Source of the DNA: Deltaproteobacteria bacterium
Lineage (GTDB): Bacteria; Myxococcota; Myxococcia; SLRQ01
Length of the DNA: 64,000 nt
Assembly (NCBI GenBank): GCA_029210625.1
Contig: JARGFU010000021.1
Location: forward strand, 35,350-99,349
Direction of reading: 5' to 3'
The notes beneath the pieces are model-generated. The model made no database searches. It saw only the letters and a list, made by a program, of their open reading frames with translations, and was not told the origin of the DNA. Shown here piece by piece: positions 41,901 to 49,582 of the stretch; position 1 is the stretch's first letter; each line of letters begins with the position of its first letter. Made by a program: the position numbers and the translations under genes.

Positions 41901-43143
41901 CCGAGAAGAGCACCACCGCCGTCAGCGGCACCGCCCGGGCGGAGAGGGCGAAGTAGGCCCCGGCGCTGTCGTCGATCAGGTTGCCGGAGAGGGCGTCGGC
42001 CCAGGGCGCGGTGACGTCGAAGAACTTCGCGTACCAGCCGATGCCGATGACCACCACGCCGGCCTTCGGCAGCCAGACGCCCACGATCGAGCGCAGCCGG
42101 TGCGCCACCCAGAGCACCCCGGCGGTCACCAGCAGCAGGTAGGCGAAGAGCTCCAGCGGCCGGTCCTTCCCGGTGGAGAGGAGGATCGGGTTGGCCAGCG
42201 CGGCCAGGAGCCCCATCACCAGGATCAGCTGCGAGCGGTGCCGCAGGGCCAGCGCCCCGGCCAGGAGCGCCACCACCACCAGCGCCAGGAAGGTCAGGGG
42301 CATCGGCAGCAGGCCGTAGAAGCCGTAGGCCGCGAAGGTCGCCACGTAGAGCAGGGAGAGCCCCACCCCCAGCAGGCCGGTGAAGTAGGCCAGGTGCAGG
42401 CGCGGCTTCATCCACTCGGCGAAGGCCAGCAGGCCCGCGCCGATGCCCATGCCGATGGCCACCCGGCCCCAGGGACCGATCCACTCGTTCTCGACCGCCA
42501 GCTTGAAGCCCCAGGCCGCGCCGAGCACCAGCAGCCCCGCGCCGATCCGCGTCAACCAGACCAGCGCGATCTTCTCCTCGAGGGAGGTCTTCGGAGCCTC
42601 GGGCGCCTCGTCGGCGACCGCCTCACTCGCCGCCAGTGGAGGCACGCTCTCCTCCTCGACATCCTCGCGCACGCGCACGCGCTCGCGCACGCGCTCGGCC
42701 TCTCCCTCGTCACCACCGGAGACCTCAGGCACCGCGCCCTCAGCCTCCGCCTCAGCCTCAGCGGCCTCTCCTTCGTCCTCCCCGGAGAACCCGTGCGCGT
42801 GCGCGTGCTCGTGCGCGTGCGCGGCCTCTTCCCCATCGGCTGGCAGGTCGGCGCCCGCTTCCTCCTCTCGGGCCGGCTCCTTCTCCTCCTGCTGCAGCCG
42901 ATACTCCGCCGCCTGCTCCCGCGCCCGACGCTCCGCCCTCACCGGCACCGCCGCCACCGGAACGCCGCCGGCCGCCGACGGCGCGAGGCCGCCGCGGAGG
43001 GCGAGGGCCAGCTCCTTCTCCATCTTCTCGAGCCGCCGACGCAGCCCTCCCATCTTGATGATGGCGATCAGCCCGAGGATGTTGCCTGCCAGCCAGATGG
43101 CCAGGAAGAGCAGGACGGCCAGGACGATGAGGGTCTCTTCCAT
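38944..43143 (-). CDS. DUF2339-DUF3999 fusion membrane protein
   Basis: A 1399-residue protein. A short N-terminal helix and coiled coil (LRRRLEKMEKELALAL) are followed by an acidic, His- and Arg-repeat linker (about 80-170). Around 25 hydrophobic segments (about 185-960) match DUF2339. A signal-like segment near residue 985 (LLLGLLLPGAARAQ) leads into an extracytoplasmic beta-rich region of DUF3999 type (RVTFDLGEGELRHNELHLEI, DRTELGYPRSASRYLRVTVF). One last transmembrane helix follows. In many Gram-negatives the two DUFs are separate adjacent genes, so this is a fusion. The linker contains hexamer repeats related to the intergenic hairpins. Function unknown; a transport or envelope role is possible. 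Confidence 0.88.
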   Translation of the reverse strand: MEETLIVLAVLLFLAIWLAGNILGLIAIIKMGGLRRRLEKMEKELALALRGGLAPSAAGGVPVAAVPVRAERRAREQAAEYRLQQEEKEPAREEEAGADLPADGEEAAHAHEHAHAHGFSGEDEGEAAEAEAEAEGAVPEVSGGDEGEAERVRERVRVREDVEEESVPPLAASEAVADEAPEAPKTSLEEKIALVWLTRIGAGLLVLGAAWGFKLAVENEWIGPWGRVAIGMGIGAGLLAFAEWMKPRLHLAYFTGLLGVGLSLLYVATFAAYGFYGLLPMPLTFLALVVVALLAGALALRHRSQLILVMGLLAALANPILLSTGKDRPLELFAYLLLVTAGVLWVAHRLRSIVGVWLPKAGVVVIGIGWYAKFFDVTAPWADALSGNLIDDSAGAYFALSARAVPLTAVVLFSALWVYSGLRARASEWSKVSPNGVLAFVLAFAPVAFGALLHDSPVVLALAMITCAVAAGLLLRDEQQTPLLALPLLLSFLVLLVGSEPAREAPVPSLIAVAAWLSIYAALFLRNGLPRGKEQSSLLSAGLLATTLVLGVILASVWLIPDHVELLALTMLLLSAGFAALGMLTDKPWIAALGVVLTILALAVVAPQGRYDEAGELLDRNLVFLLLAGLWGLTYLGVAARRLLREGSETPIALTLAGLGGPVGFVGVVLIHVGFEASGFSALCSAGAGLALFAVGVLALQRHPSARTPVTVLLGGGLSLLTLAVGLAFAGVTLTLSWTIMAAATAVIAAREGRAAWMWAAVGLFALVLMRVLTIDLWVIEQARDAYLWSKGAEGALHATPFWNARALALFGVAAAFLVSGRFLDRAADLKGAQIVAAVFGTLAYLLLLTLFVIDVRELVTTYPELGLSVGSATEFQDFWGEYHQALASQENLRAMAVTLTFGVFGAAVLTLGFSLRSVLARWLGLVTLGVTLAKLGLWDIWSLPRLYQVVILVSVGFLLLGAGFLYARFGKRLVGYFKVGAAALLLGLLLPGAARAQAQGERLDPRPYLHRATVEVAAPGLQALAATPELYRASERGPELPDLRLADAAGRELPWVLRDRPQGRPSNELQLEVLDPVQLPDGSSRVTFDLGEGELRHNELHLEIAGDDFLRRARIEVSDDREAWATLGGGVVVRSAHGTHRVDRTELGYPRSASRYLRVTVFAPFGQPYLPIQGGTVRFRPQEALPPTRRLPLPIAETGRAANGHDESWVRLDLGEAGWPIQALHLEITDPAFERRVRVEASDTGQRWYPLGSGLVYRAGGRDGRDEHLTLRVRTHARHLRLIFTDGDDPPLTVTGVEGEARVREIVFRAREAGPVHLYLGHVEARAPSYDLSAVLARQGLQALPELEAGPLLANPEHRPDEAAPGPWSERWRVPLGIGIGLLLLGLGAWAVRMLRDP
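42739..42772. repeat. Hexamer repeat relative inside the DUF2339-DUF3999 gene
   Basis: On the minus strand this reads GGAGAGGCCGCTGAGG followed by CTGAGGCGGAGGCTGAG. It matches one arm of the intergenic hairpin repeats (GGAAAAGCCGCTGAGG at copy 1, GGGAGAACCCGCTGAGG at copy 2). It is read in frame as alternating Glu-Ala. The second arm is missing. Confidence 0.65.
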
Positions 43144-43641
43144 CGGATGGATCTCTCCCGTCGAAGGGGGGGGAAGGAGGCACCCTCTCCCGGAGCAAGG
43201 CGGGTGCCAAGGGGGACGGATCGACGAATCTCGCCCGAATTCGCCGGTTCCGAGGGGAGACGGGCGGGCAGGCCTTTACGCACTGCGTCGTGAGAGCGCG
43301 TACCGGGGTTCGCAGGGACGACGTCCCCGTCTCGACTTCAACCCCCGCGCACGGGCACGCGCTCGCGCAACGGTTCTCCCGGGTGCCCGGCGCACTTTCG
43401 AGGAGTACGGGTCACCGGCACGGCTCACGGCTCACGGCTCACGGCTCATTGAGGTCTCGGTCGGGCCGGGGGTCTGAAGAGGGAGCCCGGTTCACATCAA
43501 GGGCTCGCCGGAAACCTCGATGAGCCGTGAGCCGTTTGCCGTGTCGGATCAACGTTGGTCTTGAAGGTGGGCTCGGGGTTCCCGGGCTCGCTCGACTCGA
43601 GCCCAGGGAGAAGCCGAGAGCGTGCGCGTGCGCGTCGGCGG
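43144..43641. other. 498-bp intergenic region
   Basis: No gene seen. It holds the 5' region of the DUF2339-DUF3999 gene (GGGAGAG before its ATG), two short GCGCAC/GCGCGT runs (43348-43371 and 43617-43638) like those inside that gene, and the heptamer inverted repeat at 43419-43543. The stop of the beta-helix gene is at 43642. Confidence 0.6.
43419..43543. repeat. Heptamer inverted repeat (GGCTCAC units)
   Basis: The left arm (43419-43454) has four GGCTCAC/GGCTCAT units ending in TGAGG. The right arm (43515-43543) is its reverse complement with one unit fewer and about three mismatches. The spacer is 60 bp. It lies 3' of the beta-helix gene. The architecture resembles the GAGCTAC block at 9198-9345, but the unit sequence is different. 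Confidence 0.75.
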
Positions 43642-46600
43642 CTAACGCCGCCGCACCACCAGGGCGAGCCCCAGCACCATCAGAGCGAGAGCCATTCCGC
43701 TCTCACCCTTCCCCGGCGCCGAGCACCCACACCCATCGGCCGCCGGACCATTGTCCTCCGGCGCCACGACCTCGATCAGGGCGAAGTCCTCGTCGGTCGC
43801 GCCCTGATCGTCGGTGACGGTCAGCTTCACGAGGTAGCTGCCCGCGGTGGCGTAGGTCTTGGTCACGGCCGCCCCGCTCTCGGTGGTGCCGTCGCCCAGC
43901 TCCCAGGCGTAGGAGACGATCGTCCCGTCGGGGTCGCTCGAGTCGGAGCCGTCGAGCAGGACGGGGCTGCCCAGATCCACCCGCTGGGTCCCGCCCGCGT
44001 CGGCGACCGGCGGCTGGTTGCTGCTGCCGCCCACGGTGATCACGTGGACGTCCTGGCCGATGGCGCCACCGTCGTCGGTGACCGTGAGGCGCACGAGGTA
44101 GGCGCCCGCGGCGGTGAAGGCATGGGAGGCCTGGGCGCCGGTGCCGGTCGCGCCGTCGCCGAAGTCCCAGGCGTAGGCCACGATGGTGCCGTCGCTGTCG
44201 GCCGAGGCGCTGCCGTCGAAGACGACGCTCTCGCCGATGCCGGCGGTGCCCGGCGCGGTGATGCCGGCGGTCGGCGGGGTGTTCCCCGGAGCGCTCACGG
44301 TGGCCAGGGTGGTGTCGGTGGCGGTCGCGCCGTCGTCGTCGGTGACGGTGAGCGTGACCAGGTAGCTGCCGGCGGCCGAGTAGGTGTGGGTGGGGCCGAC
44401 GCCCGTCGCCGTGTTGCCGTCGCCGAGATCCCAGCTGTAGCTGGCGATGCTGCCGTCCGCGTCCGAGGAGCCGCTGCCATCGAAGGTGATGGCCGAGCCG
44501 AGCTCGGCGGCGTAGGAGGCCCCCGCGTCGGCGGTGGGCGGGAGGTTGCTGGCGCCCCCGCCGATGACCACCGCGGTGGTGTCGGTGCCGGTCAGGCCGC
44601 GGTCGTCGGTGACGGTGAGGGTGACCGTGTAGACGCCGTTGCTGCCGTAGGTGTGGCTCACGGTCGGGCCGCTGCCCGCCGGGGCGCCGTCGCCGAAGTC
44701 CCAGGCGTAGCCGACGATCGTGCCGTCGGGGTCGCTCGAGCCGGTGCCGTCGAAGTTCACCACCTCGCCCACGGCGGCGAAGAGGTCGACGCCGGCGTCG
44801 GCCACCGGGGCCAGGTTGTCGGCCACGGTGATGGTGGCGGTGTCGGTGCCGGTGGCGGCCTGATCGTCGGTCACGGTGAGGGTCACGGTGTAGGTGCCGA
44901 GGGAGGCGAAGGTGTGGGTCGCCTGCTCGGTGCTGGCGCTGCCGCCGTCCCCGAAGTCCCACGCCCAGGAGACGATGGAGCCGTCGGGATCGTTCGAGGC
45001 CCGGCCGTCGAAGCTGACGGCGGTGCCGGGGAGGATCGTCAGGTCGGGCCCCGCCACCGCCATCGGGGCGATGTTCTGGTGCCACTCGTAGGCGCCGATG
45101 TCGGTGGTCGGCGTGCCGTTCACGTCACCGTCGTAGGGGCGGACCGTCCCGTCGGCGTCCTCGAGGGGCGCGTCGAGGTCGTTGCCCACGTCGATGGCCG
45201 GGGAGGAGCCGTTGAGGCGGTAGTTGAAGGTGACCCCCATCGGGAGCCACTCGTAGCCGGAGATGTCGAAGCCGGCGCCCGAGGCCGCGCCCGAGCCATC
45301 CGTCGTGTAGCGGGCCTGGATCAGGGTGCCCGGGACGGCCGTGGTCGTGGCCGGCATCGAGGGGCTGCCGGTGAAGGACTGCACCTGCCCCCCCTGGCCG
45401 TTGAGGATCCGCAGGAAGTCGTAGTTCGTCTCGGAGCGGAAGTAGGTGACGATGAGCCGCATCTGCGAGGCGCCGAACTTCTGGAAGGTCCAGGTGTTGC
45501 TGTAGTTGTTCGCCGAGGTCCGCAGGGAGACCGGATCGGCCACGAAGAGCCAGGTGCTCCCCGGGTCCGGGGCCACCGGGGCCACGTAGAGGGGGTTCAC
45601 CGAGATCGAGTTCGTCCCGGCGCTGGCGTTCACGTAGTTGGCGCCGTTGTTCCAGACGTCGTTGGTGTCGAGGGCCGGGGCGGTGGCGCCGGTCACGTAG
45701 ATCCCCGCCTCACCATGGTTGGTGATCAGGTTGTTGCGCACGATCGCCTGGGAGGTCTGGGTGACGCTCGACGCGAGGATGCCGATGCCGCTGGTCGTGC
45801 CCAGCGGGTTCTGGAAGTCGGGCACGTTGCGGTCGATGGTGTTGTTGATGATCCGGATGACGGCGGCGCCGGTCTGGTCGAACCAGAACCCCCGGGAGAG
45901 GTTGGCCACCACCACGTTGTTGAAGGCGTCGAGGCCGCCACCCGAGAGCACCCGCACGCCCACGTCGTTGAGGTAGATCCGGCTGCGCCGCAGGGTGACG
46001 TTCACGCGGTCGTGGATCTCGACCCCCGCGTCGCCCGAGCCCCAGAGCACCAGGTCGGTGAGGACCGCCGTGGCGCCGGTGGAGCCGTCGTCCTCCAGCC
46101 GCAGGGCGCTCAGGGTGGCGTGCTTCACGGTCACCCGATCCAGGACCGGACCGGGGGAGGCCTGCCAGAGCAGGCCGATCCCGCAGAACTCGAAGAAGAG
46201 ATCCGAGAGCACCGGCCGGTTGCTGGTGCGCATCCAGAGGCCCAGCTCGGCGTCGCTGATCTCGGCGTTCGTGATCGAGGAGGCCCCGGCGCCGGTGTCG
46301 AGGGTGATGCCGTACCAGCTGCCGGCCCCCTGGCTCGCGCCCTGGAAGCGGATCGGGCTGGCCGCGCTGCCGTCGGCCACCAGGGTGCCGCGGACGATCA
46401 GCTCGACCCGGGCGGCGTCGGTGCCGCCGCCGAGGGCGTCGGAGGCCGCGCCCTGCACGACCACGCCCGGCTCGATGGTGAGGGTCGCCTGGGGCGCCAC
46501 CGTCACGTCACCGGTGAGGACGTAGGGCGAGCCCGCCAGGTCCCAGCGGGTGTTCACGTTGAGGTTGCCGATGACATCCGTCGCCGAGGCCGAGGCCGGC

Positions 46601-46644
46601 AGGAGGATGGCGGCGAGCAGGGCGAGCGCGATCTTGCGGGCCAT
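43642..46644 (-). CDS. Secreted beta-helix protein with five PKD domains and MYXO-CTERM tail
   Basis: A 1000-residue surface protein. A signal peptide ends near SASATD. Residues ~25-500 form a right-handed parallel beta-helix (repeats such as VELIVRGTLVADGSAASPIR, VTLRRSRIYLNDVGVRV, IVRNNLITNHGEAGIYV). From about 523 to 965 there are five PKD domains, each with a WDFGDG- or WELGDG-type strand and YTVTLTVTDD. The C-terminus is CGCSAPGKGESG, a hydrophobic helix and VVRRR: a MYXO-CTERM signal, processed by myxosortase and anchored at the surface. GGAGGGA precedes the ATG. Ligand unknown, probably a polysaccharide or adhesion role. Confidence 0.92.
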   Translation of the reverse strand: MARKIALALLAAILLPASASATDVIGNLNVNTRWDLAGSPYVLTGDVTVAPQATLTIEPGVVVQGAASDALGGGTDAARVELIVRGTLVADGSAASPIRFQGASQGAGSWYGITLDTGAGASSITNAEISDAELGLWMRTSNRPVLSDLFFEFCGIGLLWQASPGPVLDRVTVKHATLSALRLEDDGSTGATAVLTDLVLWGSGDAGVEIHDRVNVTLRRSRIYLNDVGVRVLSGGGLDAFNNVVVANLSRGFWFDQTGAAVIRIINNTIDRNVPDFQNPLGTTSGIGILASSVTQTSQAIVRNNLITNHGEAGIYVTGATAPALDTNDVWNNGANYVNASAGTNSISVNPLYVAPVAPDPGSTWLFVADPVSLRTSANNYSNTWTFQKFGASQMRLIVTYFRSETNYDFLRILNGQGGQVQSFTGSPSMPATTTAVPGTLIQARYTTDGSGAASGAGFDISGYEWLPMGVTFNYRLNGSSPAIDVGNDLDAPLEDADGTVRPYDGDVNGTPTTDIGAYEWHQNIAPMAVAGPDLTILPGTAVSFDGRASNDPDGSIVSWAWDFGDGGSASTEQATHTFASLGTYTVTLTVTDDQAATGTDTATITVADNLAPVADAGVDLFAAVGEVVNFDGTGSSDPDGTIVGYAWDFGDGAPAGSGPTVSHTYGSNGVYTVTLTVTDDRGLTGTDTTAVVIGGGASNLPPTADAGASYAAELGSAITFDGSGSSDADGSIASYSWDLGDGNTATGVGPTHTYSAAGSYLVTLTVTDDDGATATDTTLATVSAPGNTPPTAGITAPGTAGIGESVVFDGSASADSDGTIVAYAWDFGDGATGTGAQASHAFTAAGAYLVRLTVTDDGGAIGQDVHVITVGGSSNQPPVADAGGTQRVDLGSPVLLDGSDSSDPDGTIVSYAWELGDGTTESGAAVTKTYATAGSYLVKLTVTDDQGATDEDFALIEVVAPEDNGPAADGCGCSAPGKGESGMALALMVLGLALVVRRR

Positions 46645-46713
46645 GGGAGTTCCCTCCGGAGAAGTGGAGGCGGGACTCTGCCACAGCGGCTGAGGGCCAT
46701 CCAGTGACCCGGA

Positions 46714-47559
46714 TCACCGATCGTTCAGCTCGGTCGACACCAGCGGAGACTGCGCGGGGTAGCTCCCCGGCCCCCCGTCCTGCAGCGCCTGATCGTCCGC
46801 CGGCGGCGGCGCGAGGAGGAAGGCGTACTTGGTGAAGGTCTCGAAGGCGGGCAGGCAGGAGACCAGCACCCCGGCCCGGCCGTGGCGCCAGGCGCCGGTG
46901 GTCAGCCAGGTCTTGAGGAAGCGGTAGAGCGAGGCGGCGAAGAGGCGCAGCACCCCCGGCTGCTTGCCGCGCGCCCGCCCCTGCGCCGCCAGGATGATGC
47001 TGCGGTTGATCGACTTGCGCAGGGCCTCGGGCAGGGAGGGCAGCGGGATGTGCTCCATCCACCCCTCCCCGCGGCCGCCGAGGCGCCGCAGGTCGAGGCC
47101 CGCCTCGTCGAGGGGCGAGTGCGGGCTGTCGGTGTCGATCCAGCGGCACTTCTCCCGGCGCACGAGGCGAGGCCGCCAGGACCAGACGTGCCCCTCCATC
47201 CCTCGCGGGTAGGGCATCCGGTGGCAGAGCTCGAAGCCGTCCGGCGCGTCGGGCCGGGCGATGGCCTCGCGGATCCGCGTCGCCAGCTCGGGGGTGATGG
47301 TCTCGTCGGCGTCGATGGTCAGCACCCAGCGGCCGCAGGAGAGGTCGCGGGCCAGGGCTCGCTGGGCGGCGAAGGTGGTGTGGGCGTGCTGCCGGGCCTT
47401 CACCGGCAGGCGCTGGAGCAGCTCCCAGGTGCCGTCGGTGGACATGTCGTCCACCACCACGATCTCGTCGCAGAAGGCGAGGCTCTCGACGCAGCGCTCG
47501 ATGAGCTCCACGCCGTTGAAGACCATGATGGCCGCCGAGAGCTCGACCGGCTCGCTCAT
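46714..47559 (-). CDS. Family 2 glycosyltransferase
   Basis: A 281-residue GT-A enzyme of the WaaE/KdtX-like group. The nucleotide-sugar motifs are IMVFNGVELIERCVESL, EIVVVDDMSTDGT and the metal motif TIDADETI. An RCxW-type stretch (RREKCRWIDTD) and a hydrophobic C-terminal region (GVLVSCLPAFETFTKYAFLL) are typical of enzymes adding sugars to LPS core or O-antigen. The ATG overlaps the stop of the upstream glycosyltransferase (ATGA). The sugar cannot be deduced. Confidence 0.9.
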   Translation of the reverse strand: MSEPVELSAAIMVFNGVELIERCVESLAFCDEIVVVDDMSTDGTWELLQRLPVKARQHAHTTFAAQRALARDLSCGRWVLTIDADETITPELATRIREAIARPDAPDGFELCHRMPYPRGMEGHVWSWRPRLVRREKCRWIDTDSPHSPLDEAGLDLRRLGGRGEGWMEHIPLPSLPEALRKSINRSIILAAQGRARGKQPGVLRLFAASLYRFLKTWLTTGAWRHGRAGVLVSCLPAFETFTKYAFLLAPPPADDQALQDGGPGSYPAQSPLVSTELNDR

Positions 47560-48506
47560 CCCAGGAGCGCCTCCACCCAGCTCTCCACGGCCCGCTCGGG
47601 GGCGAAGGGAGAGGCCATCAGCGAGGGGCGGGCGTTCTTGGCGAGGGTGGCGAGCATCTCGGGGTCCGCGGCGAGCTGCCTCACCTTCTCGCCCATCGCC
47701 TCCAGGCTGGCAACGAGGAAGCCGTTGACGCCCTCCTCGATCACCTCGGGCATCACGCCGACGGGGGTGGTGATCACCGGCACCCCGCAGGCCAGCGCCT
47801 CGAGGGGCGGCATGGGGTTGCCCTCGTTCTCGGAGGTGCACAGGAGCAGATCGAGGCCGGCGTAGTAGCGGGGCATGGCCTCGTTGGGCACGAAGCGCCC
47901 GAGCTGCCGCCGCTTGGTGGCGAGGCGCCAGCGCAGCTGCCCCAGGGTGGGATCGGCTCGCAGCGCGCGCACCCACTCCACCCGCTTGGCCGCCTTCTTC
48001 GCGTCCCCGCACCAGCCGACCCGCAGCCCGCCGCGGCCGCGGTCACCCCAGCGCTCCTTCAGGGTCGGCGCGAGGGGAGGCGCCCCCGGGGCGAAGCGCT
48101 CGGTGTCGACGAACTGGTGGAGGCGCCGCACGGAGGTCCCCTCCCCCACCAGCGCCTCGACCCGGCGCAGGTAGGGCTCGTTGATCACCGCCAGGCGCTC
48201 CAGGCGCTCGAGCACCGCCGCGACGAAGGCGGGATCCGACCCACCACCCTCACCCCAGTAGGCCTCGGAGACGACCGCCGAACGGCGCACCGGCAGGCCG
48301 GCCTCGAGGAGGTGCCGGGCGATACCGACGCACAAGGGGACGAGCTCCGTCTGCTCGCAGGGGGGCCGCCTCACGACCTCCTTCCAGGGGGCCGAGGAGA
48401 CGATCCAGCCCCGCGCCCGCAGGGCGCCCTCGAGGAAGGCCGCGTGCTGGCCCAGCACCCAGTAGGCGCGGTCGTAGACCAGGAGGATGTCGCGCGGCCC
48501 GGACAA
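47556..48506 (-). CDS. Family 4 (GT-B) glycosyltransferase
   Basis: A 316-residue glycosyltransferase. The C-terminal donor domain is clear: CTSENEGNPMPPLEALACGV with the E-x7-E motif, followed by PVITTPVGVMPEVIEEGVNG. The N-terminal acceptor half is short and less conserved. The start is TTG 48506, as no ATG or GTG fits; there is no Shine-Dalgarno, so the start is the weakest part of the call. It is coupled to the GT2 gene by a 4-nt overlap. A role in capsule or LPS assembly is inferred from the pair. Confidence 0.87.
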   Translation of the reverse strand: MSGPRDILLVYDRAYWVLGQHAAFLEGALRARGWIVSSAPWKEVVRRPPCEQTELVPLCVGIARHLLEAGLPVRRSAVVSEAYWGEGGGSDPAFVAAVLERLERLAVINEPYLRRVEALVGEGTSVRRLHQFVDTERFAPGAPPLAPTLKERWGDRGRGGLRVGWCGDAKKAAKRVEWVRALRADPTLGQLRWRLATKRRQLGRFVPNEAMPRYYAGLDLLLCTSENEGNPMPPLEALACGVPVITTPVGVMPEVIEEGVNGFLVASLEAMGEKVRQLAADPEMLATLAKNARPSLMASPFAPERAVESWVEALLG

Positions 48507-48516
48507 GGGTCTGCTT

Positions 48517-49521
48517 TTAGAAGGGGATGACGAGGGCGCCGCCGCCCCCGGAGACCGAGAGCCGCGCCGAGTAGGGATCGTGGAGGAGGAGGTAGAGGCC
48601 GGCGCCCAGGAGGGCCCCGCCCACCCCGAGGGCCGCGTTGCCGCCCCAGATCCGCTGGCGGGCCGCCGCGCCCATCGAGTCGAGGGTGGCCTGGTCGACC
48701 GAGCGCGGATCGACGGCGTCGTAGTCGGCCTTCCGCTTCCAGCCGTCGAGGGAGAGGATCGCGCCGCCGGCCAGCGCCGCCGCGCCGGCCAGACCCACCG
48801 AGAGGCCGGTCCAGCGCCGCCGCGAGGAGAGGCGGGAGAGCTCGTCGTAGGAGAGCATCGAGAGCTGCACCCGAGTCGTCTCGCCCGAGGTCAGGGTCAC
48901 CGGCTGCTCGTGGGGCGGGTAGTCCACGTGCTCGACGCGCAGGGTGGCCTGCCCCGCGCCCCGGTGCGGCAGGGACTGCACCGGCATCTCGCCGACCATC
49001 ACCTCGTCGAGGAAGATCCGCGCGCCGTTGATCTGGCCGGTGAGGTGGAGGCGCGCCGGAAGGGAGAGCAGGTCGGCCACAGCGGTCTTCACCGAGGCCA
49101 GCAGCTCGCCCTTCCCTCCGGCGACCCGGTAGCTCGAGCGGCTGATCACCTCGGCCTTGCGGGCGTCGAGGAGCGAGAGGCTGACGTAGAAGCCGTCACC
49201 GATGGCGGCCAGCGAGCCCGAGACGATGCGGTCGACGTCGAGGAGGTGACCGAGCTGGCTGATGCAGGCGTCGCCCTCGCAGCCCAGCATCTGCTTGCTG
49301 GCCTCGTAGCTCATCACCGAGCGCATCTCGTTGCCCGAGATGACCTGGTACTCGTCCTTCGCCCCCAGCTCCGAGGCCAGGGCGTCGGTGAAGGTGCGCA
49401 CCGTCTGCTCCTCGACCCCCCGCGACTCGAAGTCGAGGATGGCCAGCCTCACCTTGCCCGCGGCCAGGGAGGGCAGAGGCAGGAGACACACCAGCACCAG
49501 CACGATCGAGAGCTTCCCCAT
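48517..49521 (-). CDS. Exported KQMLGC-motif protein with PEGA-like domain
   Basis: A 334-residue protein, second member of the family in this window. A signal peptide ends near PSLAAG. The shared domain follows (VRLAILDFESRGVEE, ISGNEMRSVMSYEASKQMLG, CEGDACISQLGHLLDVDRIV). Residues ~155-225 look like a PEGA domain (ARIFLDEVMVGEMPVQSLPH, TLRVEHVDYPPHEQPVTL). Two hydrophobic Gly/Ala segments (GLSVGLAGAAALAGGAILSL; AALGVGGALLGAGLYLLL) end the protein. TACTAT lies 8 nt before the ATG with no Shine-Dalgarno. A periplasmic or membrane-tethered regulator is possible; the function is not established. Confidence 0.78.
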   Translation of the reverse strand: MGKLSIVLVLVCLLPLPSLAAGKVRLAILDFESRGVEEQTVRTFTDALASELGAKDEYQVISGNEMRSVMSYEASKQMLGCEGDACISQLGHLLDVDRIVSGSLAAIGDGFYVSLSLLDARKAEVISRSSYRVAGGKGELLASVKTAVADLLSLPARLHLTGQINGARIFLDEVMVGEMPVQSLPHRGAGQATLRVEHVDYPPHEQPVTLTSGETTRVQLSMLSYDELSRLSSRRRWTGLSVGLAGAAALAGGAILSLDGWKRKADYDAVDPRSVDQATLDSMGAAARQRIWGGNAALGVGGALLGAGLYLLLHDPYSARLSVSGGGGALVIPF

Positions 49522-49529
49522 GGCCCGCG

Positions 49530-49535
49530 ATAGTA
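49530..49535 (-). promoter_or_regulatory. -10 box for the KQMLGC-motif gene
   Basis: TACTAT on the minus strand, 8 nt before ATG 49521. Confidence 0.45.
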
Positions 49536-49582
49536 ACCCAGCCCCGCCCTCGTGGTAGCCTCTCGCGACGCGAGCACAGCCC

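Noticed and set aside
39067..43293. A 1408-codon open frame on the plus strand opposite the DUF2339 gene
   Set aside because: It is composed of Gly/Ala/Arg/His/Gln-rich sequence typical of the antisense frame of a high-GC gene, with no motifs. The minus-strand protein has clear membrane segments and family features.
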